Origin: Parvularcula sp. BBD 1991-13
GTDB lineage: Bacteria > Pseudomonadota > Alphaproteobacteria > Caulobacterales > Parvularculaceae
Direction: 5' to 3'
Assembly: GCA_001657385.1 (NCBI GenBank)
Contig: LYSZ01000007.1
Span: 62,001-126,000, forward strand
DNA length: 64,000 nucleotides
Part shown: positions 29,752-40,350 of the stretch, piece after piece
Position numbering within the stretch: position 1 is the stretch's first letter
How the letters are laid out: each line of letters begins with the position of its first letter
Translations under genes and position numbers: made by a program
Notes under the pieces: model-generated
Told to the model about the DNA's origin: nothing
The model's input: the letters and a program-made list of their open reading frames with translations, nothing else
Databases searched by the model: none

Positions 29752-30735
29752 TTGAAAGAAAAAGAACGCGAGTTCATGGGCGGCGCAAACTCGAAATTAT
29801 CTCGTCGAGAGTTGATCGCCGCGGCGCTATCGTCATTGACGGCCGCGGCCGTTGGTGCTGCGCGTGCGCAAAATCCGGCGCGCCCTGGCGTGATTTTCGA
29901 TGCACCCGAACCCTATCGCTTCGTCTATTCGGAGCTTTTTCGCGGCCTCGAAAGCGGTTTTTCGGGCCGGGATCCGGACCGGTTCCAGCTCCGCGACGAT
30001 GCGTCTGAAACAGACCTTCGCTTATGGCTTCAGTCGTCAGAGATTGATCCTGTCCTCGCCTTGGGGCAGCGCTCAATCGACGCCTATCGCCGTATCGAGC
30101 CATCAAGACCGATCTTGTCGGCGCTGACTTATCTGGATCCCGACAGCGCGCCTAACAATGGCGGCGTATCGCTCGAATTTGAGCCGGACATCGTCATCGG
30201 CGCGATCAAGGAATTCCTGCCATCGTATGCTCGTGTTCACGTCGTCTTTCACCCGCGGCGGGATGGCTGGCTGCTAGATCGCGCTTCCAGTTCCGCCCGA
30301 ATGTTCGGCATGAGACTCATAGAGTCTCCTTCGACGACCCTCAGTGAATCAACAGCAAACATCTCCAATGTCTTGAGACTTGCAAACCCGCGCACGGATG
30401 TCTTGTGGCTTCTTGGCCGGCGCGACGGCATCGTTAATGACGATACTATCCGGACGATCATAGCGCGCGCCTGGCGCGATAGGTTTCCGGTTTTTTCTTC
30501 GAGCCGGGGCCTTGTTGATCGGGGATTTTTGCTCGGCGGCCAGCCGGACTTTTACGAAATGGGCCGTCAGCTTGCGGCGTTGGCGCTACGCGGTGCGTCC
30601 GAAGAAAACGAGCCCCCATTGGAGGCTACTCGAAGATTCCGGACTGTCTTGAACGTTCGCACGGCTCGTCGTCTCGGTTTGTCCATAACGCCGCAATTGC
30701 GATCGCTGGCCGATGTGGTGGTGGGCGATGAATAA
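29752..30735 (+). CDS. Periplasmic substrate-binding-like protein (ABC sub-bind family), Tat-like signal
   Basis: SKLSRRELIAAALSSLTAAAVGAARAQ signal; periplasmic-binding fold pattern; overlaps following kinase gene. Confidence 0.65.
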   Translation: MKEKEREFMGGANSKLSRRELIAAALSSLTAAAVGAARAQNPARPGVIFDAPEPYRFVYSELFRGLESGFSGRDPDRFQLRDDASETDLRLWLQSSEIDPVLALGQRSIDAYRRIEPSRPILSALTYLDPDSAPNNGGVSLEFEPDIVIGAIKEFLPSYARVHVVFHPRRDGWLLDRASSSARMFGMRLIESPSTTLSESTANISNVLRLANPRTDVLWLLGRRDGIVNDDTIRTIIARAWRDRFPVFSSSRGLVDRGFLLGGQPDFYEMGRQLAALALRGASEENEPPLEATRRFRTVLNVRTARRLGLSITPQLRSLADVVVGDE

Positions 30736-32317
30736 AACGCTTCGCCAGCTTTTCGAGATGGGTAGCTTCCGGACGCGCCAGGTCCTGTTGTCAGCCGCTA
30801 TACAGATTCTCGTCCTAGTTTTCTTCTCCATTACCCTGTACACGGAAGTATCCAAGCGGGCTAACGCAATTGTTCTCGCCAATATGCAGGCATCCGCCGA
30901 GCAATTTGTCGGGTCCGCCCGCTTCGCCCTGATAAGCGCCATCGAGGCGGACCGAATAGAGTTCTTAGATAGTGCAATGACGATACCTGACGTAACGGGA
31001 TCGATACTGCTTTCGTCCGATGGGGAACCTATCTTAGGAGCCGGGGACTTCGAGGCCGATATTCTTGTCTTCAATCGCGGTCCGCTCCGAGCCGGTCATG
31101 GGGGCGTTATCGACGAAAGCGGAAGTTGGGTAATCTTGCTGCCCGTTTATTCATCTGACCAGGCGCAAGAACGAACGGCGGCTAATGCCGAGGAGTTGCT
31201 CGGTTACTACGGTATCCGCGCCTCGAAGCGACTGATATCCGAACTCATGACAGAGCTTTGGTGGGTTTTCGCCATCCTGTTCGGGGGCTTCACATTTTTG
31301 CTGCTGCTTTTTAACCTTTGGCTTGCGCGGCTTATTCTCCGCCCGGTTGACACTATGATTCGTGACATTGGTGCGATCGATTCGGACAGAAACATCGAAC
31401 CCATCGAGGTTCGCGGTCCGCGCGAACTTGTGGAGGTCGCGGTAGCCGTCAACGCCATCCTGTCCGAGCTTTCAAAACAACGCCAACACTTGGAATCGCT
31501 TGTTGAGGAGAAAACCGCGGACTTGCAAGATCAAAGGGAAGCTGCCGAAGAATCAAAAAGAGTCGCTGAAAGCCTCCTTTCGTGGCGATCAGCCCTTATG
31601 GCTCTGCATACGCATGAAATGCTGACCCCGGTTCGGATAATCGTCAATGCCCTTGAGGCCGGGGAAAGGGACTTGTCCTTCTCTGAAGACAAAGTAACCG
31701 CCGGCACGGTCACGGGGCGCCTTCGCACCATCCTCGCGCAGGTAAAACGCATCGAATCAATCGTCGACCAGCTCAACGCCTCGTATCAGCTCGAGCAAGG
31801 TCTTATAAGAACACAGCTGACGGAAGGAACACTAGGGCAGATAGCGATTCCCTTACGCGCATCCTATTCGCAAGAAGCCAAACGCAACAACAATACGCTG
31901 CGGGTCTTGGCAGAGGAGGGGGAATCGATTGTTAGTGATTTACCAATGATCGAGAAGATCGCCGCCAATCTGCTATCCAACGCTTGCAAGTTCACAAAGA
32001 ATGGTAATATCGAGCTTTCCCTGGTCATTCGCGATGGCGCGCTATTTATTTCGTGTAAAGACGATGGCATTGGGATCGCATCCGACAAGCTCGATCTCAT
32101 CTTTGAGCCCTTGAGACAGGTAGATATGTCGTCGCGTCGGATTGCGGATGGCATGGGCCTCGGGCTCTTTCTTGTTAAGGGTTTTGCGGAAAAGCTTGGC
32201 GGGACGGTTGGCGTAACGAGCGAGCTTGGTAAGGGCGCTCACTTTCAAGTTGTAATCCCGATTGGGCGTTCGGGCGCCGAGACGCAAGCCGATCGAGAGC
32301 GCGGCGCGCTTTCGTAA
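30713..32317 (+). CDS. Membrane sensor histidine kinase
   Basis: H-box ALHTHEMLTPVRII; N-box NLLSNACKFTKNG; DDGIGI, GMGLGLFLVKGF; two TM regions and HAMP-like region. Confidence 0.9.
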   Translation: MWWWAMNKTLRQLFEMGSFRTRQVLLSAAIQILVLVFFSITLYTEVSKRANAIVLANMQASAEQFVGSARFALISAIEADRIEFLDSAMTIPDVTGSILLSSDGEPILGAGDFEADILVFNRGPLRAGHGGVIDESGSWVILLPVYSSDQAQERTAANAEELLGYYGIRASKRLISELMTELWWVFAILFGGFTFLLLLFNLWLARLILRPVDTMIRDIGAIDSDRNIEPIEVRGPRELVEVAVAVNAILSELSKQRQHLESLVEEKTADLQDQREAAEESKRVAESLLSWRSALMALHTHEMLTPVRIIVNALEAGERDLSFSEDKVTAGTVTGRLRTILAQVKRIESIVDQLNASYQLEQGLIRTQLTEGTLGQIAIPLRASYSQEAKRNNNTLRVLAEEGESIVSDLPMIEKIAANLLSNACKFTKNGNIELSLVIRDGALFISCKDDGIGIASDKLDLIFEPLRQVDMSSRRIADGMGLGLFLVKGFAEKLGGTVGVTSELGKGAHFQVVIPIGRSGAETQADRERGALS

Positions 32318-32329
32318 CGAAAGCGCGCC
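32303..32329. terminator. Perfect 27-nt inverted repeat at end of histidine kinase gene (possible terminator)
   Basis: GGCGCGCTTTCGT-A-ACGAAAGCGCGCC spans the TAA stop; no clear U-tract. Confidence 0.5.
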
Positions 32330-32995
32330 GGCAAATTAAATTCGGACTCATTCAAGCGGACGTTGAAAAGTTGACAGTTGAGTCACTGTCCTGGATGGAG
32401 CGAGTTTACGCCGTGGCTTGGTCGGCCCCGCGAGCTTGTAGCTGAGCGGTTAGTTCAAACGTCTACGAAGCGAAAAAGAAAAAGAATCCACATAGTGTTG
32501 AATACATCTAAGCAGTATGCCGATTTTTGAGAGGCGAATTGGTTTTTCGCCGGTCCAATCCAACTGGAAACACCCATGCATTACTAGATTTCGCAAGTCC
32601 ACGGTGCAGGGTAGTCTGCCGACAAAACCCGGTTGCTGACGAACAAAACGAATCACAGCCAATTGCGACGGTGCGTCAATCAACATGGCATAACCTTTAT
32701 AGTTTGCGCTGTAGGCATGAGGGTGACCCCCGACTTCTCTAGCGTTACGAAGTTCAATACTGTTCGTGCAGAATACTGCTTCATATACAGTCATAAAAAA
32801 CCTTTACACTAGGCCGCTGCAATCATCGCCAAAAAAAGAATAGTTTGGATACTCATGATATTTAAAATTCCAAAGCCCGTAGACCTCAATACTCGTGATG
32901 GCGTTATCCTACAGTGAACGCATTTTATAAAGACTTACGAGAACGATTCGGACAAGTTTCGGCGACCGCTTTCTCGTTCTGCTTTGTAATTAGTT

Positions 32996-33580
32996 TTAGC
33001 TGATGGGCTCGCACAACGCTTCTTTCGCTGCGTTCACAAGAGTGTCCGCGGCCCGCTCCGCGGTGTCGGCTGAATGTAAAAGGCCTCGCCGCCAGACTTC
33101 GTCCACATCGACGTCGGGAATTCCCGGAAACGGGCAATCGCTTTTGGCGGACGCGCGCATTTCATCTGCGCACGCCTTTGCGATGTTGCGGCATCGGGTG
33201 AAATCATCGGGCAGACATTCGCCTGCGGTGATGCGCCCGAACGGCCTCTTTCTCTCGTCGCCGTCAGGCCATGACGCGCCGCCGATCAATCCAAACAAAT
33301 CCCTCGCGGCGCTTTGCAGGAAGCCGTCGCCTGAAGACAAAACACACTTCTCTACGACACGCATGATGGTCTCCTTATCTTCTCCTGCTAGTGTATCATG
33401 GGCTTTCGAGATGTTGAGAAGCCCAGCAAAAAAATGTGACGCTTTGTTACGAAAGGGGTTTCCGTTGATACGCCGTGCTTGTTTGATCGCACTGTCCTCC
33501 GTCTTATCGGCGCCTGCGGCGAGGCTGGCTGCTCCAACGCTGTTGGCGCGGGATGGCTTCTCCAGCGGCCGCCGTGACAA
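32996..33580 (-). CDS. Hypothetical protein
   Basis: 194-aa minus-strand frame reads as soluble protein (...VVEKCVLSSGDGFLQSAARDLFGLIGGASWPDGDERKRPFGRITAGECLPDDF...); exact start uncertain. Confidence 0.45.
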   Translation of the reverse strand: MSRRPLEKPSRANSVGAASLAAGADKTEDSAIKQARRINGNPFRNKASHFFAGLLNISKAHDTLAGEDKETIMRVVEKCVLSSGDGFLQSAARDLFGLIGGASWPDGDERKRPFGRITAGECLPDDFTRCRNIAKACADEMRASAKSDCPFPGIPDVDVDEVWRRGLLHSADTAERAADTLVNAAKEALCEPIS

Positions 33581-33974
33581 CTCCCGTTCCCAGGATAGCC
33601 GCTTCCATGCAGAGCGATACGCGCTATCAATTGGCCGTCAACTGTCTGTATCCCGCATTCGTCCGTCAATGGCTTCTAGTGAGCTCAGCCTGGCCGCCTG
33701 AGCTCTAAGTTCGAACTCCATTGCACCGGCAGCAATATAATTCGATGCATGCGGCAAAAAACAAGGAAATTAACAGGCGCCCGTTCCAACCTGAATCCGC
33801 AAGCCAAAATTCGGCGTTGAAAATGAGATGTAGGTTTCCGTGCAAGAAGTGTCGACCCTGGCGAGTTTTACATCGGATTGACGGCTAGCGGTGAGCGAAC
33901 GTCTTCGCCGGATTGAGTTTATACACGCGGGTTTTTCAGTATCGGAACGCTTGCGCGACGCTAGGCGGCGCACT

Positions 33975-34874
33975 TTAATCGCCAATGGAGACCTTTCCAA
34001 ACCCCTCAGTGTCACATCGTTCGTTTGCAGCGTTTAATGCGTAGATAAAAAAATCGAGCATCTTCCATTCTTGAGCAGCTTTTTTCGCCTCTATCGCTGA
34101 ATCAAATGAACACATATCAATGTTTACGCCAAAGTCTTCCGCCCTTCGCCAAAATCGAACAGTGGTTTCGCCATTTGAGAACTCGAGAAACGGCCAAGGC
34201 GTTATGATTCTATCGTTTTCGGTCCAGTACGGATCAAAAAAGGAATTGCGGTAAACTGGACGTCCTCCATTGATAATCAAACCTCGGCACAAGCATTCGA
34301 AAAAGCGAACACCATATGGACTGTCAACATCGAATCGCGCTTCTTGTAAGTTGCACGATATGAAGTCGGTATCCTGCAGCCGGCATTGAATCGTCCGTTT
34401 TGAGAAATCGCAATCCCAGTAAAGATTGCGAGACATATTGCCGGCGTCTATGTCTGATGCGAACTGACAACCGTAGAACCCTGCGTCCTTTGGCGTCACA
34501 ATTCTTGTCGGGTCGTCCGTTGAAAGTCTCTTGTTTGGAAATGCAAGAATACTGTTTGAAATAAAGGACCTTTCACCTAGTTCGTCGAAAATCGCCTGAA
34601 TGTCTTCGGTTCCGGCTGGTATAGTTTGATCTTGCCATGGTTCATAGTTGATCGATGACAACTGGCGGAAAATAGCGTCGTTTGATGCAGGTGTTTCGGA
34701 ATCGTATGTTTTGAACGCGCGATTGAATGAAGTCGGAAAATCGAACGTCTCATACACTCGTCCAGCTATTATGACCCTCATTCCACCCAAATATGGAAGA
34801 CACTCATATAAAACCTCGACCCTTGCATCGTCCGCCTGCGGCCTATTCGTGTCACGAAGTGTTTGTCGGAACAT
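33975..34874 (-). CDS. Hypothetical protein with pentapeptide-like stretch
   Basis: 299 aa; FYGCQFASDIDAGNMSRNLYWDCDFSKRTIQCRLQDTDFISCNLQEARFDV. Confidence 0.6.
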   Translation of the reverse strand: MFRQTLRDTNRPQADDARVEVLYECLPYLGGMRVIIAGRVYETFDFPTSFNRAFKTYDSETPASNDAIFRQLSSINYEPWQDQTIPAGTEDIQAIFDELGERSFISNSILAFPNKRLSTDDPTRIVTPKDAGFYGCQFASDIDAGNMSRNLYWDCDFSKRTIQCRLQDTDFISCNLQEARFDVDSPYGVRFFECLCRGLIINGGRPVYRNSFFDPYWTENDRIITPWPFLEFSNGETTVRFWRRAEDFGVNIDMCSFDSAIEAKKAAQEWKMLDFFIYALNAANERCDTEGFGKVSIGD

Positions 34875-35359
34875 ATGATATCGCTCCTTTTCTTAACCGA
34901 ACCCAGCACATACGCTTATCGGAGCTTGTGTTATTGAGGCCGCGAGGCCTGCCAAAAGTCTTCGCTCTGCGTCAGGGATGAGGTGATTGCTAAGGGGAGG
35001 AGCTTTTCCTTCATTTCCTTCGACAGTCCAAGGTCTTTGGTTTCGTGTACGAAACCCGAAAAAGGATGGCGCTTCATTTGCTCCCGACCTGTTTCCGGGC
35101 GACGCTCCTGCAACGGTTCGTGATGAGCCTTTTTGTGCGCCTGCGATGGGCGATACTAAATTGTTCGGGAGTTCCCATACGGGTCGTCGAGTATCTGCCG
35201 GCAGCGCCATTGTTGGCGCGACCATTACTGCGATAAGCGGCATCGCTGTGAAACAACCGGCGCCTACAAAATGGGTGCGGGCCAGTGTGGTGAACGAAAC
35301 AAAGTCGACGCGCAACGCTGAGGGCGCCTGAGTAATGTTTTTGTGAGTCGGGTTTAACC

Positions 35360-36658
35360 TCACAGCTTGTTACCAACTGGCGATAGGCATATTTGAACGT
35401 CTGGAGACGGGCCGAGCGAAACGGCGGCCTTGGCTTTAATGTCGTCGGGATTTAAGCAAACGATGTTGTATTGACGGCAAATCAATGCCGTGATCAGGAT
35501 TAACTCGAGGATCGCGAGCGGTTTTCCGATGCACGTTCTTTTCCCATACCCGAACGGCATGAACGCGCATTGATGGCGATTTAACGAACGATCTCGTAAA
35601 AAGCGATTCGGGTCAAAACTATCAGGGTCTGCCCACAGTCGCTCATCTGAGTGGAGATTCGTAACGGAGATGGGCGAGAGGATGGGTGTCGTTTGTCCTT
35701 GTTTTGGTAGAAAACCGGGGACATTGATCTGGCGATCTAGTGTATGCGCGGGGGGAAAAAGTCGCATGCTTTCATTCACAACGCACAAAGTGTGTTCTAG
35801 CCCAGACCGGTTCAGTTCCGTTCCGTCAATCGCTGTCAACGCTTCCTGTCGAATCTTCTCAACTTCCGTGGGGTGCCTGCTTAGTAACAACAAGGTCCAA
35901 GCCAAGGCTCGGGCAGTCGTATCTTGACCGGCGAAATATAAAATCGAGATTTGATCTCTGATCTCCTCCCTTGATATTCTTGGCTCGACAGCCAGAAGTT
36001 TGGCTATGATCGATGGATGCCCTTCGGGGATCTCGCCCTCCAGCAGCTTATAGATCATCCGCCCAAATCGACGCTTGGCTTTGGCAACTCTCCATCTGCC
36101 TGGCGTGGGGATTAACTGCAATGGCCCAGGCATCACCGTATTTGTAATGAACTGGCCAAAGATTTCGTCATTCAGCGTCTGAAGATTGCCGAGCGTTTCT
36201 CTGCGGGCTTCGGGCGAGAGCAGGTCTCCGAAAAGGAGTTCGCCCACGATATCCTGAATCAGTATGCGAGCCTCTGATTCAGCTCCAAATTCTTTTTCCG
36301 TCTCACCTACGCGTTTCAGCCAAGTCTCGGTTATGGGCATGATGACGGATGTCCAGCGCCCAACGTTACGCGCATGAAAGTGCTCGATTAAATAGTTATG
36401 TTGCCGTTGCCAGTCGTCACCCGAAGAGGAGATAATGGAGTCTCCGAACAGGTTTCGGAACATTCTTGAGTACTTGCTCTTGGTGACTTCCGGCTCTTTT
36501 GCCGTCAAGATTGATTTCACGTCGTCTGGATTGGAGCAGAGAAGAGCTCGTGTGAGCCCGAACCGCATACGCGCTGTGTCGCCTTTCTTAGCGCGTATTT
36601 CACGAAAACCCTCGGGGACGTTTTTCGCGACGGTGATCAGGTCTCCAAACAGCCGCAT
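35360..36658 (-). CDS. Cytochrome P450
   Basis: Heme-ligand FMPFGYGKRTCIGKPLAILEL; I-helix YFAGQDTTARAL; ExxR (NESMRLFPP). Confidence 0.95.
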   Translation of the reverse strand: MRLFGDLITVAKNVPEGFREIRAKKGDTARMRFGLTRALLCSNPDDVKSILTAKEPEVTKSKYSRMFRNLFGDSIISSSGDDWQRQHNYLIEHFHARNVGRWTSVIMPITETWLKRVGETEKEFGAESEARILIQDIVGELLFGDLLSPEARRETLGNLQTLNDEIFGQFITNTVMPGPLQLIPTPGRWRVAKAKRRFGRMIYKLLEGEIPEGHPSIIAKLLAVEPRISREEIRDQISILYFAGQDTTARALAWTLLLLSRHPTEVEKIRQEALTAIDGTELNRSGLEHTLCVVNESMRLFPPAHTLDRQINVPGFLPKQGQTTPILSPISVTNLHSDERLWADPDSFDPNRFLRDRSLNRHQCAFMPFGYGKRTCIGKPLAILELILITALICRQYNIVCLNPDDIKAKAAVSLGPSPDVQICLSPVGNKL

Positions 36659-36663
36659 TGAAA

Positions 36664-38730
36664 TCAGAATCCTATGTTTATGCCCGCGGTAATTCGCCGG
36701 CCTTCATCTGGGAGATCGTCGGGCGCAAAACGGGGATCGCTCGTCGGCTGGACGATATCAGCGTCAAACAGATTTCTCACCGCAAACGTGAACTGGAGGT
36801 TGTCGCTGAAATCCGGCTTGTATCTCAACGAAATGTCGGTTCTGACATAGTCGTCTACCGGCGGTCTAAAATCCCCAGGAGCTCGGGTTAGCTTACCGAC
36901 GTAGTTGGCGATTATATTCAACGACACGTCAGAACGCACCTCAAGTCCGACATCAATAAAGGCATGGTGATGAGGCGTATTCGGCGCCCGTTCCCGCGTA
37001 GTTCTGTGGTTCACGTCCTGAAAGGTGTAACTCGCCTTGAGCGAGATTGGCGCGTCAGGTGTGAAGGACAAAATGGACTCCACGCCCGCGCCCCTGACGC
37101 CCTCGCCGTTATCGAATGCCGGGCCGGCGAGCGTGTCGATCACCACAATCTCGTTGTCTGTTCGATAGTAGAACCCGTTCAGCTCCACGAGGAGGTCCTC
37201 GCCAAACTGATGCTGTATGGATGTTTCGAAGGTGTCGATGGTCTCGGCTTCGAGATCCGGATTGCCGCTAACCAATGGTCCTTGATCGATCGTGCCAACT
37301 TCGAGAAACGTTGGTGGGCGGAATGCCGCTCCGTACAGAAGCTTTATTGTCGTCTGCAGCGTTGGAGACCATACGACCGAGCCGCGCGGGTTAACCGCGC
37401 CTCCAATGTCATCATAGTAATCGTACCGCACGCCCGCCGTGAGGGTGACATTCGGACTGATCTGCCATTCATCCTGAATAAAGCCGTATACAACGTTACG
37501 ATTGGTTTCATTCGTTTGTTGTGGCTCTCCCAGCTGTTCCGCGAGCAACAGTTCAGGATTTCCTGTGGGAATGGGACCCAAGGGCGTCAACAGAAAGTTG
37601 CGGAAGTCGTTAATGTCGAACGAATACTGACCAATGTATCCAATGCCGGCGCGTAACGTATGCGTCGAAAAACTCTGTGTAACATTTGCCTCCGCGCGAC
37701 CGTCTATTGTTTTGTATTCGAACAGGTTGAACGCGGCGTACGGAAAAAGAAACGGAGGGGCAGGGGTCGCCGCGCCCACTGGCGCGATCATGGTTCTGGC
37801 TGATAGGTCTGTTATCAGTGCACGGCCTTTTATCTCAAATGCTGTTTCGTTGAACAGGGTCGAATACGCCCCGCCAACGGCTGTTAGGTTCACATTGTAT
37901 TCGGTTTCATCAGAGATCAGGAACGAACTCGTATATGCAGGCTCGACATTGAAATAGCGATTGTGAAATCCATAAAACGAAAGACCGTCTGAAACTTGTG
38001 CGTCGATGCGCCCGAGCACCTCGGAACGGCCTGTTGGTAGAACGGCTGGGGCATTGGATGCATTCGTACCAGTTAGGCGGTCGAGGAAAGTCTGCGCGTC
38101 AGCTGAAACGATTCTATCCTCGTCGCCGGCGGTCCGACGTCCTTGCAGGGTGATTGTTACGCGAGCGTCGCCGATATTGTTAGACGCGATCAGATGTCCT
38201 CCATACGTCCCGAAACTGCCGCCGAACGCGCCAACCTCGCTGATTTCCTTTCTCACCGCCCCCTTGGTGATAATGTTTACGACGCCTGCATAAGCGTCCG
38301 CGCCAAAAACAGCCGAGCCGGGCCCCCGAACGATCTCGATCTTTTCAATGTTCGAAACAAGGTTGTTCCACGCGATCGGACGCCCGCCGGCGACCGGATC
38401 GCCGATCGGGGAGCCATCCAGCAAGATGAGTACTTGTGCATTCAGTTCGGTATACAGGCCGCGGAAGTTGTAAATCGGGTCGTCGACACGGTTTCGCTGG
38501 ACCACCACGCCTGCAACGCGCTCCATGACTTCGTCGAAAGTCTGAACACCAAGCGCGTTTATATCCTCGGCCGTGATGGTCTCGACAACCGCCGGCGCCA
38601 ACCGTTTGGATTTTTCATACCCTGTTGCGATTTCGACCGCGCCGTCGAAGATGTATTCAAGGTCATCGGCGCCTTTCGCGGTCGACAAAAGAGTTAACGA
38701 CATGCAGGCAATTCGTATTGAGTATCTCAT
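36664..38730 (-). CDS. TonB-dependent receptor
   Basis: Plug domain VETITAEDINALGVQTFDEVMERVAGVVV...RGPGSAVFGADAYAGVVNIITKG; C-terminal beta-barrel ending GINIGF. Confidence 0.93.
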   Translation of the reverse strand: MRYSIRIACMSLTLLSTAKGADDLEYIFDGAVEIATGYEKSKRLAPAVVETITAEDINALGVQTFDEVMERVAGVVVQRNRVDDPIYNFRGLYTELNAQVLILLDGSPIGDPVAGGRPIAWNNLVSNIEKIEIVRGPGSAVFGADAYAGVVNIITKGAVRKEISEVGAFGGSFGTYGGHLIASNNIGDARVTITLQGRRTAGDEDRIVSADAQTFLDRLTGTNASNAPAVLPTGRSEVLGRIDAQVSDGLSFYGFHNRYFNVEPAYTSSFLISDETEYNVNLTAVGGAYSTLFNETAFEIKGRALITDLSARTMIAPVGAATPAPPFLFPYAAFNLFEYKTIDGRAEANVTQSFSTHTLRAGIGYIGQYSFDINDFRNFLLTPLGPIPTGNPELLLAEQLGEPQQTNETNRNVVYGFIQDEWQISPNVTLTAGVRYDYYDDIGGAVNPRGSVVWSPTLQTTIKLLYGAAFRPPTFLEVGTIDQGPLVSGNPDLEAETIDTFETSIQHQFGEDLLVELNGFYYRTDNEIVVIDTLAGPAFDNGEGVRGAGVESILSFTPDAPISLKASYTFQDVNHRTTRERAPNTPHHHAFIDVGLEVRSDVSLNIIANYVGKLTRAPGDFRPPVDDYVRTDISLRYKPDFSDNLQFTFAVRNLFDADIVQPTSDPRFAPDDLPDEGRRITAGINIGF

Positions 38731-38745
38731 TCCCCAACTCCTGTA

Positions 38746-39699
38746 TCAGTCATCTTCAGTTTCTTCGTCCGCAAAAGCAGTCAGTGCTGTAGCTATTCTA
38801 TGATTTGCGATGCCGCTCCTGCCCTGGCGCAACTCACGTCGCGCCGCTTCCATAGCTCGGGCGAGCCCGTTCTTCTGTTCTGACGCCGCCCGTTTCTGAC
38901 CCGCCATTTGGTCGACCTGGCGCTGCAGAAAGTGCTCGGTGCATTTCCTTTCGATCGCTGACAGCGAAGCGCGTTTGGTTATGAAGTCGGTTATTCCGGA
39001 AAGCGTTAAATCAACGCGGACATTTTTTGTATCGTGCGCGGTTAAAGCGATAATCGGCACATCTCGGCTCCGATCTCGGATCTGGCGCGCTAGATCATCA
39101 CCAGACATGACAGGCATGCGGTAGTCGGTAACGACAATGTCTGGATCGAATTCATCAAACAGGTCCAAGCCGTCTGAACCGTTCGCTGCGTCATAAACAG
39201 TATAGCTTGAGCGGAGGTAGCTCGTTAACTGTTTTCGATAATCGTCATCATCCTCTATGACGAGAACCGTTGGTCGCGGCGTCCTGTTTCGGGCGTTACC
39301 AATTGTCTCGACGATCGATCCAATGCGCGATCGCGGCAATGAGGTGACGAAGAACCGCAAGTCAAAAGCTTCGTGCTCGGCGGTTTCATTGTTTCTGACA
39401 ATGATGATTGGGAGACTTGGCGTACAGATCACGCCGGAGCGAATCAGTTGAACCAGTCCAGCATGGTTCACGTTGTCAAAATTCTCCGAAGCGATCAGAC
39501 AATCCCAGGGTTCTTCTTCGATCTTATTGAGCAGTGTCCCTGAACGGTTGAGGCAGGATATCCTGAAGCCGGGTTCGCTCCTGAGAAGCGCCGCGATGTC
39601 TTCTTCAACGCGCTTATCGTTTACGGCGATGATGACGTCGGTATTTTTTTTGAGCCCGCCCAAAACAAACAATTCCTTTTTCTTGGAAGGTTTTCTCAC
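38746..39699 (-). CDS. Response regulator with C-terminal receiver and degenerate N-terminal receiver-like domain, no DNA-binding domain
   Basis: VLVIEDDDDYRKQLTSYLRSSYTVYDAANGSDGLDLFDEFDPDIVVTDYRMPVMSGDDLARQI...VPIIALTAHD. Confidence 0.85.
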   Translation of the reverse strand: MRKPSKKKELFVLGGLKKNTDVIIAVNDKRVEEDIAALLRSEPGFRISCLNRSGTLLNKIEEEPWDCLIASENFDNVNHAGLVQLIRSGVICTPSLPIIIVRNNETAEHEAFDLRFFVTSLPRSRIGSIVETIGNARNRTPRPTVLVIEDDDDYRKQLTSYLRSSYTVYDAANGSDGLDLFDEFDPDIVVTDYRMPVMSGDDLARQIRDRSRDVPIIALTAHDTKNVRVDLTLSGITDFITKRASLSAIERKCTEHFLQRQVDQMAGQKRAASEQKNGLARAMEAARRELRQGRSGIANHRIATALTAFADEETEDD

Positions 39700-40157
39700 T
39701 GCCCTTGTTGGTTAATCTGCGTTTCTTGCATTGCCGCTCCGGCTCCTCCGCTGGCCCGGCCCTTCGTCTCGACCCGGCTATGGCGCAGATCGGCGCGGAT
39801 CATTTTAAAGACGTTTGAATTGCATAAGAGCGTCCGCGCGGATGAATGGGTTTCAGTGTCGCGATCGAAAGGGGCGAGCTGGACGCGTAGCCAGGCGAGG
39901 AACAGCGCGCCGATATCGGCGGTCTCCTCGTCGAGCTCCTGATTTCCGTCCAGCAGCAGGTAAGCCAGGAGGAAGGTCGGCACTGACGTGCCCGAAATTC
40001 CTGCAATACGTTGAATTTGTTCAGGTTTTAGCGGCGTGGCCCCGCTCCGCAATCGTCCGCCGTGTTGCGGAGAGATGTCGAGCGCGTCGGCCAACATTAC
40101 AAGGTCGACGTCAAAGACGTCCATATATAGGCGCAGAGCTTCATCTAAGTTGTGCAT
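39696..40157 (-). CDS. Putative XRE-like DNA-binding protein
   Basis: MHNLDEALRLYMDVFDVDLVMLADALDISPQHGGRLRSGATPLKPEQIQRIAGISG; start at 40157 avoids overlap with divergent ORF. Confidence 0.45.
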   Translation of the reverse strand: MHNLDEALRLYMDVFDVDLVMLADALDISPQHGGRLRSGATPLKPEQIQRIAGISGTSVPTFLLAYLLLDGNQELDEETADIGALFLAWLRVQLAPFDRDTETHSSARTLLCNSNVFKMIRADLRHSRVETKGRASGGAGAAMQETQINQQGQ

Positions 40158-40350
40158 TGGCTCGGCTTGTCTATCCCGTCCCGATATTGGACGAGGACTT
40201 ACGATTTGTGAAGCCTCGTGGGACAAAAATTGCACAATCGCTTTCTCTGTAAAAATTTCGCCAAAATATTGTATTGTTGGGTCTCTAGGGAATAGAATCG
40301 GAACCAAGTTTGGGCGTATTGTCCGAAAATAGCCTAAGTTACGGAAGTCC

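Noticed and set aside
33003-33701. 232-aa plus-strand ORF opposite 32996-33580
   Set aside because: Low-complexity Arg/Ser/Pro-rich composition; the minus-strand frame looks more protein-like
36964-38697. Several plus-strand ORFs inside the TonB receptor gene
   Set aside because: Antisense to a complete TonB receptor; no recognisable domains
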